Shown here in pieces: positions 8,597 through 19,383 of a stretch of DNA of 64,000 nucleotides. The stretch comes from Gilliamella sp. wkB178 (lineage in GTDB: Bacteria > Pseudomonadota > Gammaproteobacteria > Enterobacterales > Orbaceae): NCBI RefSeq assembly GCF_001690705.1, contig NZ_LZGK01000013.1, forward strand, positions 124,001 through 188,000. The letters are read 5' to 3'. A program made the translations under genes and the position numbers. The stretch's first letter is position 1, and each line of letters starts with the position of its first letter. The notes beneath the pieces are model-generated. The model saw nothing but the letters and a program-made list of their open reading frames with translations, ran no database searches and was not told the DNA's origin.

Positions 8597-9976
8597 ATGT
8601 GGATTTTCGATCGGTTAACAATCAGAATATTCACAATATTTTTTCTAACGATAGCTTTTTTCTTAATGCTTGTTATGTTATTACCTAATTTTGATTCTCG
8701 TAATCTAACTTATTTAGCTAATAAAGAGAAAGATTCAGGTAATCTTCTTGCTAAACAAATTGAAAAAGAATTAGTTAATGTGCCCAAAAATAGTTTTCGT
8801 TGGTGGATGCGCTTTATTGTGGTAATGGATAATTACCAAAAACCAGGACAGTTTTTATTTATTGTCACTCCCAATGAACAAATAATTACTGCCGATAGTA
8901 ATCATATAGATCTTGTTAAGAATTTTAATGAAAAATCACATAATGTTAATGATCCTGCCAAAAAAATCTATGATTCTCAAGAGATTATTGGACCATTTTT
9001 AATTCATTATACTGACCAAGATTATCAACTATACATTTTACAATCAGCGTCTGATATTCAATCACAATTTGCTAATTTGGTTTTTGATCATCCCTTTTTA
9101 TTGTTAAGTTTAACCATGTTGGCTAGTTCTCCTTTTCTTTTATGGTTGTCATGGAGTATTGCAAAACCAGCTCGGCGTTTGAAAAAGGCTGCAGATCGAG
9201 TGGCTAAAGGCAATTTACAAGAATGGCCGGAGCTTGAACAAATTGGTTCATCAGAATACAAAGCAACCGGAAGTAGCTTTAATCATATGTTACGTGAGTT
9301 AAAAAGGATGCAAGAATTGCAGCAACAGTTACTTTCCGATATTTCTCATGAACTTAGGACTCCATTAACTCGTTTACAGTTAGCCACTTCATTATTGCGG
9401 CGTAAACAAGGTGAAAGTAAAGAAGTTGTACGGATTAATAGTGAAGCTTTAAAACTTGATTCAATGATAGGTGATTTATTGTCTTTAGCCAGACAACAAT
9501 ATGACAATAATGAAGTACGTGAACTAAAACAAATTGATGTTTTATTTAAATCAGTCCTTGATAATGCTGTTTTTGAAGCAGAACAAATTGGCAAAAAATT
9601 TACAATTGAACATATTCCAACAAATATTACAATTTTATGTTATCCAGATGCTTTATGTAGTGCTCTTGAAAATGTAATTCGCAATGCTTTTCGCTATTCT
9701 AGGAGTGAAATTGAAGTCAATTTTGCTGTTAATCAACATAGCTTAACCATTACTATAGATGATGATGGACTTGGTGTGCAACATGATGAATTAGAACAAA
9801 TTTTTAGACCTTTTTATCGTACTAGCGAGGCCCGTGATCGTGAATCAGGTGGAACTGGTTTAGGGCTTGCTATTGTGTCTAATTCCGTCACTCGAGATAA
9901 TGGCACGGTTAAAGCAGAAAAAAGCCACTTAGGGGGGCTTAGAATTGTGATAGTATTACCTATTTATAAATACTAA
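8597..9976 (+). CDS. cpxA: Envelope stress sensor kinase CpxA
   Basis: Inner-membrane histidine kinase partner of CpxR. The 459 residues comprise a first membrane helix (about 9-29), a periplasmic sensor (about 30-163), a second helix (about 165-188), a HAMP linker, a dimerisation domain with the phospho-acceptor His251 in [16 protein letters not shown], and an ATPase domain with N-box [17 protein letters not shown] and the G2 box [10 protein letters not shown]. Length and H-box match E. coli CpxA closely. trmL starts 20 bp after the stop, so the three genes may share a transcript. Confidence 0.95.
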   Translation: MWIFDRLTIRIFTIFFLTIAFFLMLVMLLPNFDSRNLTYLANKEKDSGNLLAKQIEKELVNVPKNSFRWWMRFIVVMDNYQKPGQFLFIVTPNEQIITADSNHIDLVKNFNEKSHNVNDPAKKIYDSQEIIGPFLIHYTDQDYQLYILQSASDIQSQFANLVFDHPFLLLSLTMLASSPFLLWLSWSIAKPARRLKKAADRVAKGNLQEWPELEQIGSSEYKATGSSFNHMLRELKRMQELQQQLLSDISHELRTPLTRLQLATSLLRRKQGESKEVVRINSEALKLDSMIGDLLSLARQQYDNNEVRELKQIDVLFKSVLDNAVFEAEQIGKKFTIEHIPTNITILCYPDALCSALENVIRNAFRYSRSEIEVNFAVNQHSLTITIDDDGLGVQHDELEQIFRPFYRTSEARDRESGGTGLGLAIVSNSVTRDNGTVKAEKSHLGGLRIVIVLPIYKY

Positions 9977-9996
9977 TAATAACAAGAGAAAAGAAT

Positions 9997-10482
9997 GTGT
10001 TAGATGTAGCATTAAATATTGTTTTATTTGAACCAGAAATACCCGCTAATACTGGTAATATTATTCGTTTATGTGCCAATACCGGTTTCAATTTACATAT
10101 TATTGAACCAATGGGCTTTTTTTGGGATGATAAAAAGTTAAGACGAGCTGGACTCGATTATCAAGAATTTGTTGATGTAAAGCGTTATAAAAATCTTAAT
10201 CAGTTTTTAGATTACAACCAAATCGATTTAGTAAGCCAAGTTTATGCTTTAACTACAAAAGGACAAAAACCTCATAGTGAAGTTCATTATCAAGCCAATG
10301 ATTTTTTAATGTTTGGCCCGGAAACACGGGGATTGCCGGCAACAATATTAGATAAGTTACCTATGGAAAAAAAGATTCGTATCCCGATGCGGGCTAATAG
10401 CCGAAGTATGAATTTATCTAATTCTGTAGCTGTAGTTATTTATGAATCTTGGCGACAACTTAGTTATCAGGGCGCTAATTAA
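9997..10482 (+). CDS. trmL: tRNA (cytidine/uridine-2'-O-)-methyltransferase TrmL
   Basis: SPOUT-class methyltransferase that 2'-O-methylates the wobble base of leucine tRNAs. The 161 residues show the family signatures [50 protein letters not shown] and the knot region [18 protein letters not shown]. Start is a GTG at 9997, chosen because it sits behind AAGAGAAAAG and the out-of-frame ATG at 9995 hits an immediate stop. Family members begin at the later LNIVL, so the first four residues are a slight extension. Confidence 0.94.
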   Translation: MLDVALNIVLFEPEIPANTGNIIRLCANTGFNLHIIEPMGFFWDDKKLRRAGLDYQEFVDVKRYKNLNQFLDYNQIDLVSQVYALTTKGQKPHSEVHYQANDFLMFGPETRGLPATILDKLPMEKKIRIPMRANSRSMNLSNSVAVVIYESWRQLSYQGAN

Positions 10483-10546
10483 ATATTGTAAGTTTGATTT
10501 ATAATAAAATTACTTGAACAATCAACTTAGTGAAGTATTTATATAT

Positions 10547-10585
10547 AAAAAGCAGAAAGTTTTTAATATTAGCTTTCTGCTTTTT
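10547..10585. terminator. Bidirectional terminator between trmL and efp
   Basis: Stem AGCAGAAAG (10551-10559) pairs with CTTTCTGCT (10573-10581), flanked by A's on the left and T's on the right. The A/T flanks make it work for both convergent transcripts. Confidence 0.85.
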
Positions 10586-10631
10586 ACTTAATATATCTAT
10601 AAATTTACTGTAAAAAAATAGAAATATGCTT

Positions 10632-11198
10632 TTATTTTACTCGAGAAACATATTCACCAGAACGAGTATCAACTTTAAGTATTTCACCAATTTGCACAAA
10701 TAATGGTACTCGTACAACTGCTCCAGTAGATAACGTTGCTGGTTTGCCACCAGTACCTGCTGTATCACCTTTTAAACCTGGATCAGTTTCAATAACTTCA
10801 AGTTCAACAAAGTTTGGTGGCGTTACTGCAATGGGTTGACCATTCCATAAAGTTAAAATACATTCAGCCTGCTCCACTAACCATTTGGCATTATCACCTA
10901 CCGCTTTAGCATCAGCAGATAATTGCTCAAAAGTTTCATTATTCATGAAGTGCCAAAATTCACCATCAGTGTATAGATAAGCTAAATTCATATCTACAAC
11001 ATCAGCTCCTTCAACAGATTCTCCAGATTTAAATGTTTTATCAACAGTTTTACCAGAAAGTAATTTTTTAATTTTTACACGGTTAATTGCTTGCCCTTTG
11101 CCTGGTTTATAAAACTCGTTTTCAACAATTACACATGGTTCGCCATCTTGCATTATTTTAAGACCGGCTTTAAACTCATTCGTACTATAAGATGCCAT
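10632..11198 (-). CDS. efp: Elongation factor P
   Basis: Translation factor that relieves ribosome stalling at polyproline stretches. The start was placed at the ATG at 11198, giving 188 residues beginning [15 protein letters not shown], which aligns end to end with E. coli EF-P. An in-frame upstream ATG at 11228 would add ten residues not found in the family. Lys34, in KPGKGQA, is the residue that EpmA/EpmB/EpmC modify with beta-lysine. The three beta-barrel domains are complete, ending [11 protein letters not shown]. It diverges from epmB, whose start is only 34 bp away. Confidence 0.97.
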   Translation of the reverse strand: MASYSTNEFKAGLKIMQDGEPCVIVENEFYKPGKGQAINRVKIKKLLSGKTVDKTFKSGESVEGADVVDMNLAYLYTDGEFWHFMNNETFEQLSADAKAVGDNAKWLVEQAECILTLWNGQPIAVTPPNFVELEVIETDPGLKGDTAGTGGKPATLSTGAVVRVPLFVQIGEILKVDTRSGEYVSRVK

Positions 11199-11232
11199 AA
11201 AAGCTCCAACAATTATTCTGAATTTCAAAAAA

Positions 11233-12261
11233 ATGAGCCATATTATACAGCAAAAAATTGAACTACCAAATAAAGATGAGTGGGTTTTTGATCTAGCTAA
11301 TGTTGTTACTGATATTAAAGAACTTTATCGTTGGTTAAACCTTGATAATGAAACTATTTCCTTGCCCATGCAACAAGCAAAGAAACAATTTCCGTTACGC
11401 GTGCCGGTTTCTTTTATTAAACGGATGAAAAAAGGTGATAATTGTGACCCGCTATTGTTGCAAGTGCTTTGTGATGCTAATGAAATGATAAATGTTGCTG
11501 AATATAGTGATGATCCTTTACAAGAACAGGAAAATACTATTCCTGGATTACTTCATAAATATCATAATCGAGCTTTGTTAATAACTAAAACCGCGTGTGC
11601 GGTTAATTGTCGTTATTGTTTTCGGCGACATTTTCCTTATCAAGATAATCAAGGTAATAAAAAAAATCTAAGAATTGCGATTGAGTATATTACTAATCAT
11701 CCTGAATTAGATGAAATTATTCTTTCTGGTGGTGATCCTTTAATGGCCAAAGATCATGAAATAGCTTTTTTAGTGAATGAATTAGAAAAGATCCCCCATA
11801 TTAAACGGTTACGCATTCATACTCGTTTAGCTGTCGTTATCCCAACGAGAATAACGGCAGCACTTTGTCAGTTATTCTATCAAAGTCGTTTACAAATTAT
11901 AGTAGTTACTCACATTAATCATCCAAATGAAATTGATGCTAGTGTTTTTAGTGCTATTGAACAATTAAAACAACATAGAGTAATGGTGCTTAATCAAAGT
12001 GTATTATTAAAAAAAGTAAATGATAATGCTAAGGTTCTAGCAGAATTAAGTAATAAGCTGTTCGACACAGGCATCTTACCATATTACATTCATTTATTAG
12101 ATAAAGTTCAAGGAGCTGCACATTTTTTTGTGGAAGATGAAATTGCTAAACAAGTGATGAAAGAGCTTGCCGAACAAGTATCCGGTTATTTAGTTCCTAA
12201 ATTGGCGCGAGAAATAGGGGGAGAAAAAAGTAAACGTGTACTTACATTTAGTGAGGAATGA
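11233..12261 (+). CDS. epmB: EF-P beta-lysylation protein EpmB (lysine 2,3-aminomutase)
   Basis: Radical-SAM, PLP-dependent aminomutase that makes the (R)-beta-lysine later attached to EF-P. The 342 residues equal E. coli EpmB. The Fe-S cluster motif is C122-AVN-C126-RY-C129, followed by [19 protein letters not shown] is the SAM-binding glycine motif, and the PLP-binding region lies in the C-terminal third ([26 protein letters not shown]). The start aligns with E. coli (MSHI against MAHI), though little ribosome-binding sequence precedes it. The divergent neighbour efp encodes its substrate. epmA is not in the window. Confidence 0.96.
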   Translation: MSHIIQQKIELPNKDEWVFDLANVVTDIKELYRWLNLDNETISLPMQQAKKQFPLRVPVSFIKRMKKGDNCDPLLLQVLCDANEMINVAEYSDDPLQEQENTIPGLLHKYHNRALLITKTACAVNCRYCFRRHFPYQDNQGNKKNLRIAIEYITNHPELDEIILSGGDPLMAKDHEIAFLVNELEKIPHIKRLRIHTRLAVVIPTRITAALCQLFYQSRLQIIVVTHINHPNEIDASVFSAIEQLKQHRVMVLNQSVLLKKVNDNAKVLAELSNKLFDTGILPYYIHLLDKVQGAAHFFVEDEIAKQVMKELAEQVSGYLVPKLAREIGGEKSKRVLTFSEE

Positions 12262-12331
12262 GATCGTTTATTATTCAGTAATGTTATTAAGCTTGAAGAT
12301 ATATCCCTACAATTTATCTGTGAAAATCTCA

Positions 12332-12360
12332 TTGACGAAAAATAAAATAACTTCTATAAT
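12332..12360 (+). promoter_or_regulatory. Sigma-70 promoter for rpmH-rnpA
   Basis: TTGACG (12332-12337), a 17-base spacer and a perfect TATAAT (12355-12360). Transcription would start about 70 bases before rpmH. The leader contains a hairpin, TGTGGAGT/ACTCTACA at 12382-12401 with one G-U pair, of unknown function. Confidence 0.75.
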
Positions 12361-12430
12361 TCCGACCTCTTTAATTAATGCTGTGGAGTTTACACTCTAC
12401 AACCTGTTGATAAATTAGATTTGGATATAA

Positions 12431-12577
<147 letters not shown>

Positions 12578-12588
12578 TTTAAAGTTGA

Positions 12589-12945
12589 GTGGTTAAACTC
12601 ACTTTTCCTCGGGAGTTGCGTTTGTTAACTCCCTTTGATTTTAGTTATGTTTTTCAAGAATCTATTCGCGCAGGTTCTCCTTTCCTTACATTAGTCGCGC
12701 GAAAGAATAATCGAACTCATCCTCGTCTAGGCTTTGCAATTGCAAAAAAGCAAGTTAAACGAGCGCATGAACGCAATCGTATTAAACGTCTTGCTAAAGA
12801 ATACTTTCGTAATCGTCAACATCAATTACCTAATCTTGATTTTATTTTAATGGCTAAACAACCTGTTATTGAATTAAATAATCAACAGTTAGTTTCAACA
12901 CTAGACCAATTATGTCAACGAATCATCACCAAGCAAGTGGTTTAA
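12589..12945 (+). CDS. rnpA: Ribonuclease P protein component
   Basis: Small basic protein that binds the RNase P RNA in tRNA 5' processing. The 118 residues show [16 protein letters not shown] at the start and the RNP signature [19 protein letters not shown]. The GTG start at 12589 is the same codon and position used in E. coli (VVKL... translated as MVKL). It overlaps yidD by 34 bp. Confidence 0.97.
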   Translation: MVKLTFPRELRLLTPFDFSYVFQESIRAGSPFLTLVARKNNRTHPRLGFAIAKKQVKRAHERNRIKRLAKEYFRNRQHQLPNLDFILMAKQPVIELNNQQLVSTLDQLCQRIITKQVV

Positions 12946-13235
12946 ATAAGATTATCTTAATAATTAAACAGCATATTGTTGCATGCAAGTTATTGATAGT
13001 TAACTTTTTTATCTTGTTAATTCGCATTTATCAGCGTATTATTAGCCCATTGCTTGGTCCAAAGTGTCGTTTTACACCAACATGTTCACAATATGCCATA
13101 ATTGCATTAAGACGCTTTGGATTAATAAAAGGAGGTTGGCTAACGGTCAAACGTGTATTAAAATGTCACCCTTTACATGAAGGAGGAGAAGATTTTGTTC
13201 CTCCAAGAACTAAAAACAATAGAGAAAAACACTAA
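12912..13235 (+). CDS. yidD: Membrane protein insertion efficiency factor YidD
   Basis: Small membrane-associated protein thought to assist YidC. Conserved block [20 protein letters not shown], then [20 protein letters not shown] and [11 protein letters not shown], identify the family. It is 107 residues, about 20 longer than E. coli YidD, because the only upstream ATG lies within the 3' end of rnpA; translation from a non-ATG codon further in is possible. Its stop overlaps the yidC start by one base (TAATG). Confidence 0.95.
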   Translation: MSTNHHQASGLNKIILIIKQHIVACKLLIVNFFILLIRIYQRIISPLLGPKCRFTPTCSQYAIIALRRFGLIKGGWLTVKRVLKCHPLHEGGEDFVPPRTKNNREKH

Positions 13236-14863
13236 TGGCATCCCAACGTAATATTTTAGTTATTGCTTTACTTTTTGTATCTTTTATTATTTGGACAACG
13301 TGGCAAAAAGACCATGAACCTAAGCCTGCTCCAACCAATCAATTAACACAACAAGTAAGTGAAGATGACTCAGCCGATGGTTTAAATCTCGGTAAAACCA
13401 TTTCTGTTAAATCAGATGTACTATCGCTTTCAATAAATACTTATGGTGGTGATGTACTGTCGGCTCAATTATTAAAATATGAGCAAACATTACATTCAGG
13501 AACCCCGTTTCAGCTACTAACTTCACGGCCAGATTTTGTATATATTGCCGAAAGCGGTTTGACTGGTAAAGATGGGCCAGATAATGCTACTCAAGGGGCG
13601 AAACGCCCTGTGTATCAAGTAGCACAAACTGAATATGTTTTAGCTGATGGTGAAGATGAATTGCGTGTACCACTAACTTATCAAGTTAATGGGGTGACTT
13701 ATACTAAATATTACGTATTACATCGCGGTAAATACGCTATTGATGTGCAATATGATATTAATAACCAAAGCCAAGCTCCTGTTGAAGTGTCAATGTATGG
13801 TCAATTAAAACAAACTATTGAATTACCTCATGATGCCGTAACTGAAGGTGGTGGTGGTTTAGGGCTCAGCGCTTTCCGTGGTACTGCTTATTCTAGTTCT
13901 AGTACAAACTATAGCAAATATAGTTTTGATGATGTAAAAGATAAAACTTTAGCAGTAGAAACCCAAACAGGTTGGATTGCTATGCTACAACATTATTTTG
14001 CTTCAGCATGGGTACCAACACAAGATCAAAATAATATACTTTATTCACGCGCAACTGCTAAGAATTCGCAAGCTACTATTGGTTTTAAAGGTGAACCAAT
14101 TGTTGTGCAAGCAGGTAGTGAACAATTAGTTAGTGCAAAATTATGGCTTGGACCAGAAATTCAAAATCAATTAAAAGAAACCGCTAATCATCTTGATTTA
14201 ATTGTTGACTATGGTTGGTTATGGTTTTTGTCTCAACCGTTGTTTTACTTACTGAAATTTATTCATAGTTTTATTGGTAACTGGGGTTTTTCTATTATTG
14301 TTATTACCTTTATTGTTCGAGGAATTTTATTCCCATTAACGCGGGCACAGTACCGTTCGATGGCCAAAATGAAATTACTACAACCTCGTTTACAAGCACT
14401 TAAAGAGCGTTATGGTGATGATAGGCAAAAAATGAGCATGGAGACAATGGCTCTTTATAAACAAGAGAAAGTAAATCCACTTGGTGGTTGTTTCCCTTTG
14501 ATTATCCAGATGCCAATCTTCCTATCCTTATTTTATATGTTAGGTAATACAGTTGAACTGCGTCATGCGCCATTCGCGCTATGGATATATGACTTATCGG
14601 CACAAGATCCATACTATATTTTACCTTTATTGATGGGTGGTACCATGTTCTTAATTCAGAAGATGTCACCAACACCCGTTACTGATCCATTACAACAAAA
14701 ATTAATGACTTATATGCCATTGATTTTTACAGTGTTCTTCTTATGGTTCCCATCAGGTTTAGTTTTATATTATATCGTAAGTAATTTGTTTACAATTGCT
14801 CAGCAACGTATTATTTATTGGGAACTCGAGAAGAAAGGACTTCATGAGAAGAAAAAGAAATAA
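13235..14863 (+). CDS. yidC: Membrane protein insertase YidC
   Basis: Inserts and folds inner-membrane proteins, alone or with SecYEG. The 542 residues include an N-terminal signal anchor (about 5-21), a large periplasmic beta domain (about 50-330), and the conserved C-terminal helices starting at [28 protein letters not shown]. The positively charged hairpin ([19 protein letters not shown]) and [16 protein letters not shown] are diagnostic; the hydrophilic-groove arginine is in FIVRGILFP. It ends in a lysine-rich tail. A terminator follows, so mnmE is not in this operon. Confidence 0.98.
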   Translation: MASQRNILVIALLFVSFIIWTTWQKDHEPKPAPTNQLTQQVSEDDSADGLNLGKTISVKSDVLSLSINTYGGDVLSAQLLKYEQTLHSGTPFQLLTSRPDFVYIAESGLTGKDGPDNATQGAKRPVYQVAQTEYVLADGEDELRVPLTYQVNGVTYTKYYVLHRGKYAIDVQYDINNQSQAPVEVSMYGQLKQTIELPHDAVTEGGGGLGLSAFRGTAYSSSSTNYSKYSFDDVKDKTLAVETQTGWIAMLQHYFASAWVPTQDQNNILYSRATAKNSQATIGFKGEPIVVQAGSEQLVSAKLWLGPEIQNQLKETANHLDLIVDYGWLWFLSQPLFYLLKFIHSFIGNWGFSIIVITFIVRGILFPLTRAQYRSMAKMKLLQPRLQALKERYGDDRQKMSMETMALYKQEKVNPLGGCFPLIIQMPIFLSLFYMLGNTVELRHAPFALWIYDLSAQDPYYILPLLMGGTMFLIQKMSPTPVTDPLQQKLMTYMPLIFTVFFLWFPSGLVLYYIVSNLFTIAQQRIIYWELEKKGLHEKKKK

Positions 14864-14871
14864 TTTATCTT

Positions 14872-14899
14872 AAAAAAGAGGAGTAAAATCCTCTTTTTT
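14872..14899 (+). terminator. Rho-independent terminator after yidC
   Basis: AAAAAAGAGGA (14872-14882), loop GTAAAA, TCCTCTTTTTT (14889-14899). Perfect stem ending in a T-run. Confidence 0.85.
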
Positions 14900-14916
14900 G
14901 ATTTTGGTATACCTTT

Positions 14917-15720
14917 ATGAATATACAACAACAATTTTATTTAACTGGTAACGAACGAGGTTATTGGTTTGTCAGTAAAAATGGACGTTTATGGTTGCCT
15001 AATGGTCAGGTTCCCCTAGGCTCTGCTGATGAGTTCGGTTTTAGTAATCAATTAGCACAATCCATTGGTGAATGGAATGGGCAAACGAGCTGGTTGATTT
15101 GCAAAGAAATGACTAACTCGATGAGCTCAATCCGCCCATTATTGAATGGAGATGATTTATCATTGTTTAATATGGCCGGTCGGGCAGTACAGTTGGCAGA
15201 ATTTTATCGATCCCATAAGTATTGTGGTTATTGTGGTCATGAAATGTATATCAGCAAAACTGAATGGTGTTGTATGTGTGATAGCTGTCATCAACGCTAC
15301 TATCCGCAAATATCGCCATCAATTATTGTAGCCATTAGGCATAAGAATAAAATTCTACTGGCAAAACATGTTAGACATAATCAAGATAATTTATATACAG
15401 TTTTGGCTGGATTTACTGAGATTGGTGAAACCATGGAAATGGCTGTTGAACGAGAAGTTTTTGAAGAATCAAAAATCAAAATAAAAAATATCCGTTATAT
15501 TGCTTCTCAACCTTGGCCTTTCCCTAATTCATTAATGATGGCTTATTTAGCTGATTATGCAAGTGGCGATATTGTTATTGATAAAAGCGAATTAGTTGAA
15601 GCAAATTGGTATCATTATACCGAATTACCTAAAATCCCTGAGTATGGAACAGTTGCTAGGCGCCTAATTGAAGATACCATTGTACTTTGCCGAGAATATG
15701 ATGAATATGGCGAAGATTAA
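14917..15720 (+). CDS. nudC: NADH pyrophosphatase / NAD-RNA decapping hydrolase NudC
   Basis: Nudix hydrolase that cleaves NAD(H) and removes NAD caps from RNA. The 267 residues contain a zinc-ribbon (Cys103, Cys106, then cysteines 119/121 and 124; an extra Cys118 makes the exact ligand set uncertain), a Nudix box at 165-187 ([20 protein letters not shown]) and the NudC-specific [11 protein letters not shown] just after it, which separates NADH pyrophosphatases from other Nudix enzymes. It sits between yidC and an unrelated lipoprotein gene. The start ATG lies 17 bp after the yidC terminator, so the promoter must overlap or precede that hairpin. Confidence 0.95.
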   Translation: MNIQQQFYLTGNERGYWFVSKNGRLWLPNGQVPLGSADEFGFSNQLAQSIGEWNGQTSWLICKEMTNSMSSIRPLLNGDDLSLFNMAGRAVQLAEFYRSHKYCGYCGHEMYISKTEWCCMCDSCHQRYYPQISPSIIVAIRHKNKILLAKHVRHNQDNLYTVLAGFTEIGETMEMAVEREVFEESKIKIKNIRYIASQPWPFPNSLMMAYLADYASGDIVIDKSELVEANWYHYTELPKIPEYGTVARRLIEDTIVLCREYDEYGED

Positions 15721-15741
15721 ATAAGTTCCTTTCCTAAAATG

Positions 15742-15760
15742 AATAGGCTTATAGCCTATT
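15742..15760 (-). terminator. Hairpin at the lipoprotein gene 3' end
   Basis: AATAGGCT-TAT-AGCCTATT, a perfect 8-base stem overlapping the lipoprotein stop codon at 15756-15758. The following U-tract is poor on both strands (CATTTTAGG on the minus strand). It closely resembles the hairpin near 5551-5563. Confidence 0.5.
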
Positions 15761-16634
15761 CATATTGAATGGTCCTAGTTAGATTTACTGTTTTAGATTC
15801 ATCACCAGTAGTTGCACAAACAGCTTTAGTCCAATCTTTATTCTCATTATAATTTGAATATGTACAAGTTTCGGTTGATTCCACTTCTTTTTCATTTTTA
15901 TTGTTGATGATAATTTCACCATTTGAAGTCAGTTTAAAAGTTGTAGTAATTGTTTTCTCTATTTGTTTGTTATTGTTGTAAACGATATCTTTTTCTTGAA
16001 CTAATATTGGAAATTTAGTTTTTTCATCTACAGGTACATAAGCATTTGATAAGATCTGATCAATATGATCTTGTTCGTAAATAATTTGGTTATGAAAAAT
16101 AACATTATTATCGGCGAAATGAGATAATGTCATTTCAACTAAGCGGCCTTGTTCATCAAATTCCGAGCTAGCTACAATATCACCATTACTATTTTTCATA
16201 CCAAGAATATTTTTAGTAGCATCAAAAGTAATATCATAATCATTTCGGGTATCTTTCATACCATAAATATACTTAGCGGTATCATAATTAACTTCAGCGT
16301 ATAAACCTTCAAGATCGTAATTAACAACATAACCTTGCTCGTTATAATTGATAACTTTTTTTGAAGAACCTTGGATTTGTTGCTGCTTAATTAATTTACT
16401 AATAGGTAATAATTCAGGTTCTGTATGGAAAAGATAGCTATTGATAACTCCAACTGATAAGTTTGTTGAAGATTGCGATGCTTCCGGTTTAGAATCTTGG
16501 TTAGTATTATTATTAGTAGTAGTACTATTATGAGAAGTGTCCTCAGGAGTATTAGCCTTTTTATTATCACAACCAGTCAACAATATGGTGATACTAACTA
16601 AACCTATAGATAATAATGGAATGTATTTTTTCAT
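15756..16634 (-). CDS. Predicted lipoprotein of unknown function
   Basis: The 292 residues start with a lipoprotein signal peptide, MKKYIPLLSIGLVSITILLTGC, with lipobox LTGC and Asp after the cysteine, which may favour retention in the inner membrane. The ATG at 16634 was chosen over 16652 because it begins the signal. Residues about 25-55 are a low-complexity Thr/Asn/Ser linker. The rest has short beta-like motifs (YNEQGYVVNYDLEG, FDEQGRLVEM) and a C-terminal segment with two cysteines (ETCTYSNYNENKDWTKAVC) faintly like YnfC-type lipoproteins of enterobacteria. That resemblance is weak, and I do not assign a function. Confidence 0.75.
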   Translation of the reverse strand: MKKYIPLLSIGLVSITILLTGCDNKKANTPEDTSHNSTTTNNNTNQDSKPEASQSSTNLSVGVINSYLFHTEPELLPISKLIKQQQIQGSSKKVINYNEQGYVVNYDLEGLYAEVNYDTAKYIYGMKDTRNDYDITFDATKNILGMKNSNGDIVASSEFDEQGRLVEMTLSHFADNNVIFHNQIIYEQDHIDQILSNAYVPVDEKTKFPILVQEKDIVYNNNKQIEKTITTTFKLTSNGEIIINNKNEKEVESTETCTYSNYNENKDWTKAVCATTGDESKTVNLTRTIQYE

Positions 16635-16718
16635 AATTTTAGCTTCTATCAATTTTATATGGTTTATAAAGTTATATTATCAATTAATGAATTGTTAAAA
16701 TAATTATTAAATAATTTA

Positions 16719-17492
16719 TCAATGATGACTGCACCAGATAGCTAGAGCTTCACAATCCCATTTTTTCATCATTTCACACCAAGCTGAACGCCAGTGGCTT
16801 ATAGTATTACTATTAAGATGAAGTTTTTTCTGGATTTGTATATTATTTTTCCCTGCTATGAGTAAATTAATAAAATCTATCCATAATTCTGGGCGTGGTA
16901 GTCTATTTAGTGGGGTATTACTTAAAAGGTTAAAACTTCGACGACATCGTTTACAACGATAACAAGTTCTGGTCCCAACTTTTGTAGTCTCAGTTGATGA
17001 ACAATACAAACACATCGGTGTTTGTTCATTTAATAATGCGTTTATTTTAGCATTAATAGTTTTATGTTGTTCTGACAAGGTTGGGGTTAACGTAGTATGT
17101 TTTTGGTTGGTATACCACTTATGTAAAGACGGGTAATGTTGTTGTAAAAAATCAATCATAGCATGGTCTCTGCGCATTACTTTTTCGAGCGAAGTACCTA
17201 GTTTTTTTTCAGCAATAAGTTGATAACTTTTATTCTTGATACGATTAGTAAAAATGATTTCTAACCAATTAAAGGGAGTTAAACGATTAAACGGTGTATT
17301 AGTTGCAGCGGTGAAATATTTATTACATGCTTTACAACGATAAGTATTTGTTGGCTTAGTTCGGATCAAATAAAAGCCATTTTCACCGCAAAATGGGCAA
17401 GTTTCAATATGTTGTAAGGTAATATTTTCTAAATTGTGAAGAAAAGATCTAAGTTTATCATGTAACTCCGTAGGTACGAGTTCGTAAATCAT
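16719..17492 (-). CDS. Tandem zinc-ribbon / helix-turn-helix protein
   Basis: The 257 residues are an internal duplication. Module 1 (about 30-118) has C32-PF-C35, C53-KA-C56 then FTAATNTPFNRLTPFNWLEII; module 2 (about 158-245) has C161-LY-C164, C180-KR-C183 then FNLLSNTPLNRLPRPELWIDF. Each zinc ribbon is followed by a helical stretch that in module 2 reads like a helix-turn-helix (NNIQIQKKLHLNSNTISHW). The pattern recalls the zinc ribbons of IS1/IS1595-type transposases and DUF746-like proteins, but no DDE nuclease domain is present. DNA binding is likely; the target is unknown. The start has the ribosome site GGGAG. A minus-strand promoter with an inverted repeat lies just upstream. Confidence 0.75.
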   Translation of the reverse strand: MIYELVPTELHDKLRSFLHNLENITLQHIETCPFCGENGFYLIRTKPTNTYRCKACNKYFTAATNTPFNRLTPFNWLEIIFTNRIKNKSYQLIAEKKLGTSLEKVMRRDHAMIDFLQQHYPSLHKWYTNQKHTTLTPTLSEQHKTINAKINALLNEQTPMCLYCSSTETTKVGTRTCYRCKRCRRSFNLLSNTPLNRLPRPELWIDFINLLIAGKNNIQIQKKLHLNSNTISHWRSAWCEMMKKWDCEALAIWCSHH

Positions 17493-17506
17493 TTTTTACT
17501 CCCTTA

Positions 17507-17529
17507 TTACTATTACTTATAAATAGTAA
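17507..17529 (-). promoter_or_regulatory. Promoter with overlapping inverted repeat, zinc-ribbon gene
   Basis: On the minus strand TTTACG, an 18-base spacer and TATAAG form a plausible sigma-70 promoter. The -10 element lies inside the loop of a perfect 8-base inverted repeat, TTACTATT (17507-17514) and AATAGTAA (17522-17529). A protein bound there would block the promoter; autoregulation by the downstream DNA-binding protein is an inference. Confidence 0.45.
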
Positions 17530-17773
17530 CAGATCTTTACGTAAACATATAGTGCTCCTGAAACATTTTTACATTTCTTAATGTATCAAAACTACTTTTG
17601 TTGGTGACAAGTTTAATTTGAATAAGTAAAAAAGTACCTAATTTTTAGAATGATTACGTATAATATATGATTCGATTAATTATATAGTTAAAGTTGTATT
17701 GATATAAAATAAGCTAAATCAATGTGGTGAAAACTAGACAATTAGTTCCATACAAATTTATGACCAAACTAAT

Positions 17774-17811
17774 AAAATCGACTTTTTTGTTTATTAAATT
17801 AAGCCGATTTT
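17774..17811 (-). terminator. Rho-independent terminator after hemB
   Basis: AAAATCGACTT (17774-17784) pairs with AAGCCGATTTT (17801-17811) with a single mismatch; read on the minus strand the stem ends in TTTTATT. It lies 18 bp past the hemB stop. Confidence 0.7.
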
Positions 17812-17829
17812 AATAATTATTCTGATTAT

Positions 17830-18861
<1,032 letters not shown>

Positions 18862-18940
18862 CTAAGAATAGTATTATTATCTGACTCCAATAGGCAATTA
18901 GCAAATTAATTTGTTCTTAGGTAATAATTCGATATTTTAC

Positions 18941-18970
18941 TTTACAACTTAGGTTAATTAGAGGTAAAAT
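18941..18970 (+). promoter_or_regulatory. Candidate promoter for rpsU-dnaG-rpoD
   Basis: TTTACA (18941-18946), an 18-base spacer and TAAAAT (18965-18970), about 54 bp before rpsU in the hemB-rpsU divergent gap. Confidence 0.45.
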
Positions 18971-19011
18971 TCGGCACTATTTTAAATCATTGTGATATTA
19001 AACAAATTTGA

Positions 19012-19239
<228 letters not shown>

Positions 19240-19269
19240 TATTTATATACTCATTTATACCTAAAATAT

Positions 19270-19291
19270 AAATTGATTTAAAAATCAATTT
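19270..19291 (+). terminator. First hairpin in the rpsU-dnaG gap
   Basis: AAATTGATTT (19270-19279) and AAATCAATTT (19282-19291) are perfect complements with only two bases between them, followed by GTTATTTTTG. It could be an RNA-processing or attenuating hairpin ahead of the stronger terminator. Confidence 0.45.
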
Positions 19292-19315
19292 GTTATTTTT
19301 GATATGAACAGTTTG

Positions 19316-19345
19316 AACAAGCCGTACATGTTGATACGGCTTGTT
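19316..19345 (+). terminator. Internal terminator/attenuator between rpsU and dnaG
   Basis: AACAAGCCGTA (19316-19326), loop CATGTTGA, TACGGCTTGTT (19335-19345), then GTCTTTC. It corresponds in position to the T1 terminator of the E. coli operon, which reduces transcription into dnaG. Confidence 0.75.
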
Positions 19346-19383
19346 GTCTTTCTGGCAATGCCTAAATTGGTTGATTATTTATC

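Larger units (their letters stand above)
17493..17829. other. 337-bp intergenic region between two minus-strand genes
   Basis: It contains the promoter/inverted repeat of the zinc-ribbon gene (17507-17529) at one end and the hemB terminator (17774-17811) at the other. The middle, about 17560-17770, is AT-rich and I see no gene, RNA or repeat there. Confidence 0.6.

Noticed and set aside
10632-11228. Longer efp frame starting at 11228
   Set aside because: The extra ten residues are absent from the EF-P family and would leave 4 bp to epmB; the start at 11198 matches E. coli exactly.
12405-12413. DnaA-box-like TGTTGATAA (reverse of TTATCAACA)
   Set aside because: One mismatch to consensus and only a single copy, with no dnaA gene and no cluster of boxes; not evidence of oriC.
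12236-12418. 60-residue plus-strand ORF overlapping the epmB end
   Set aside because: It runs through the consensus rpmH promoter and leader hairpin and has no ribosome site.
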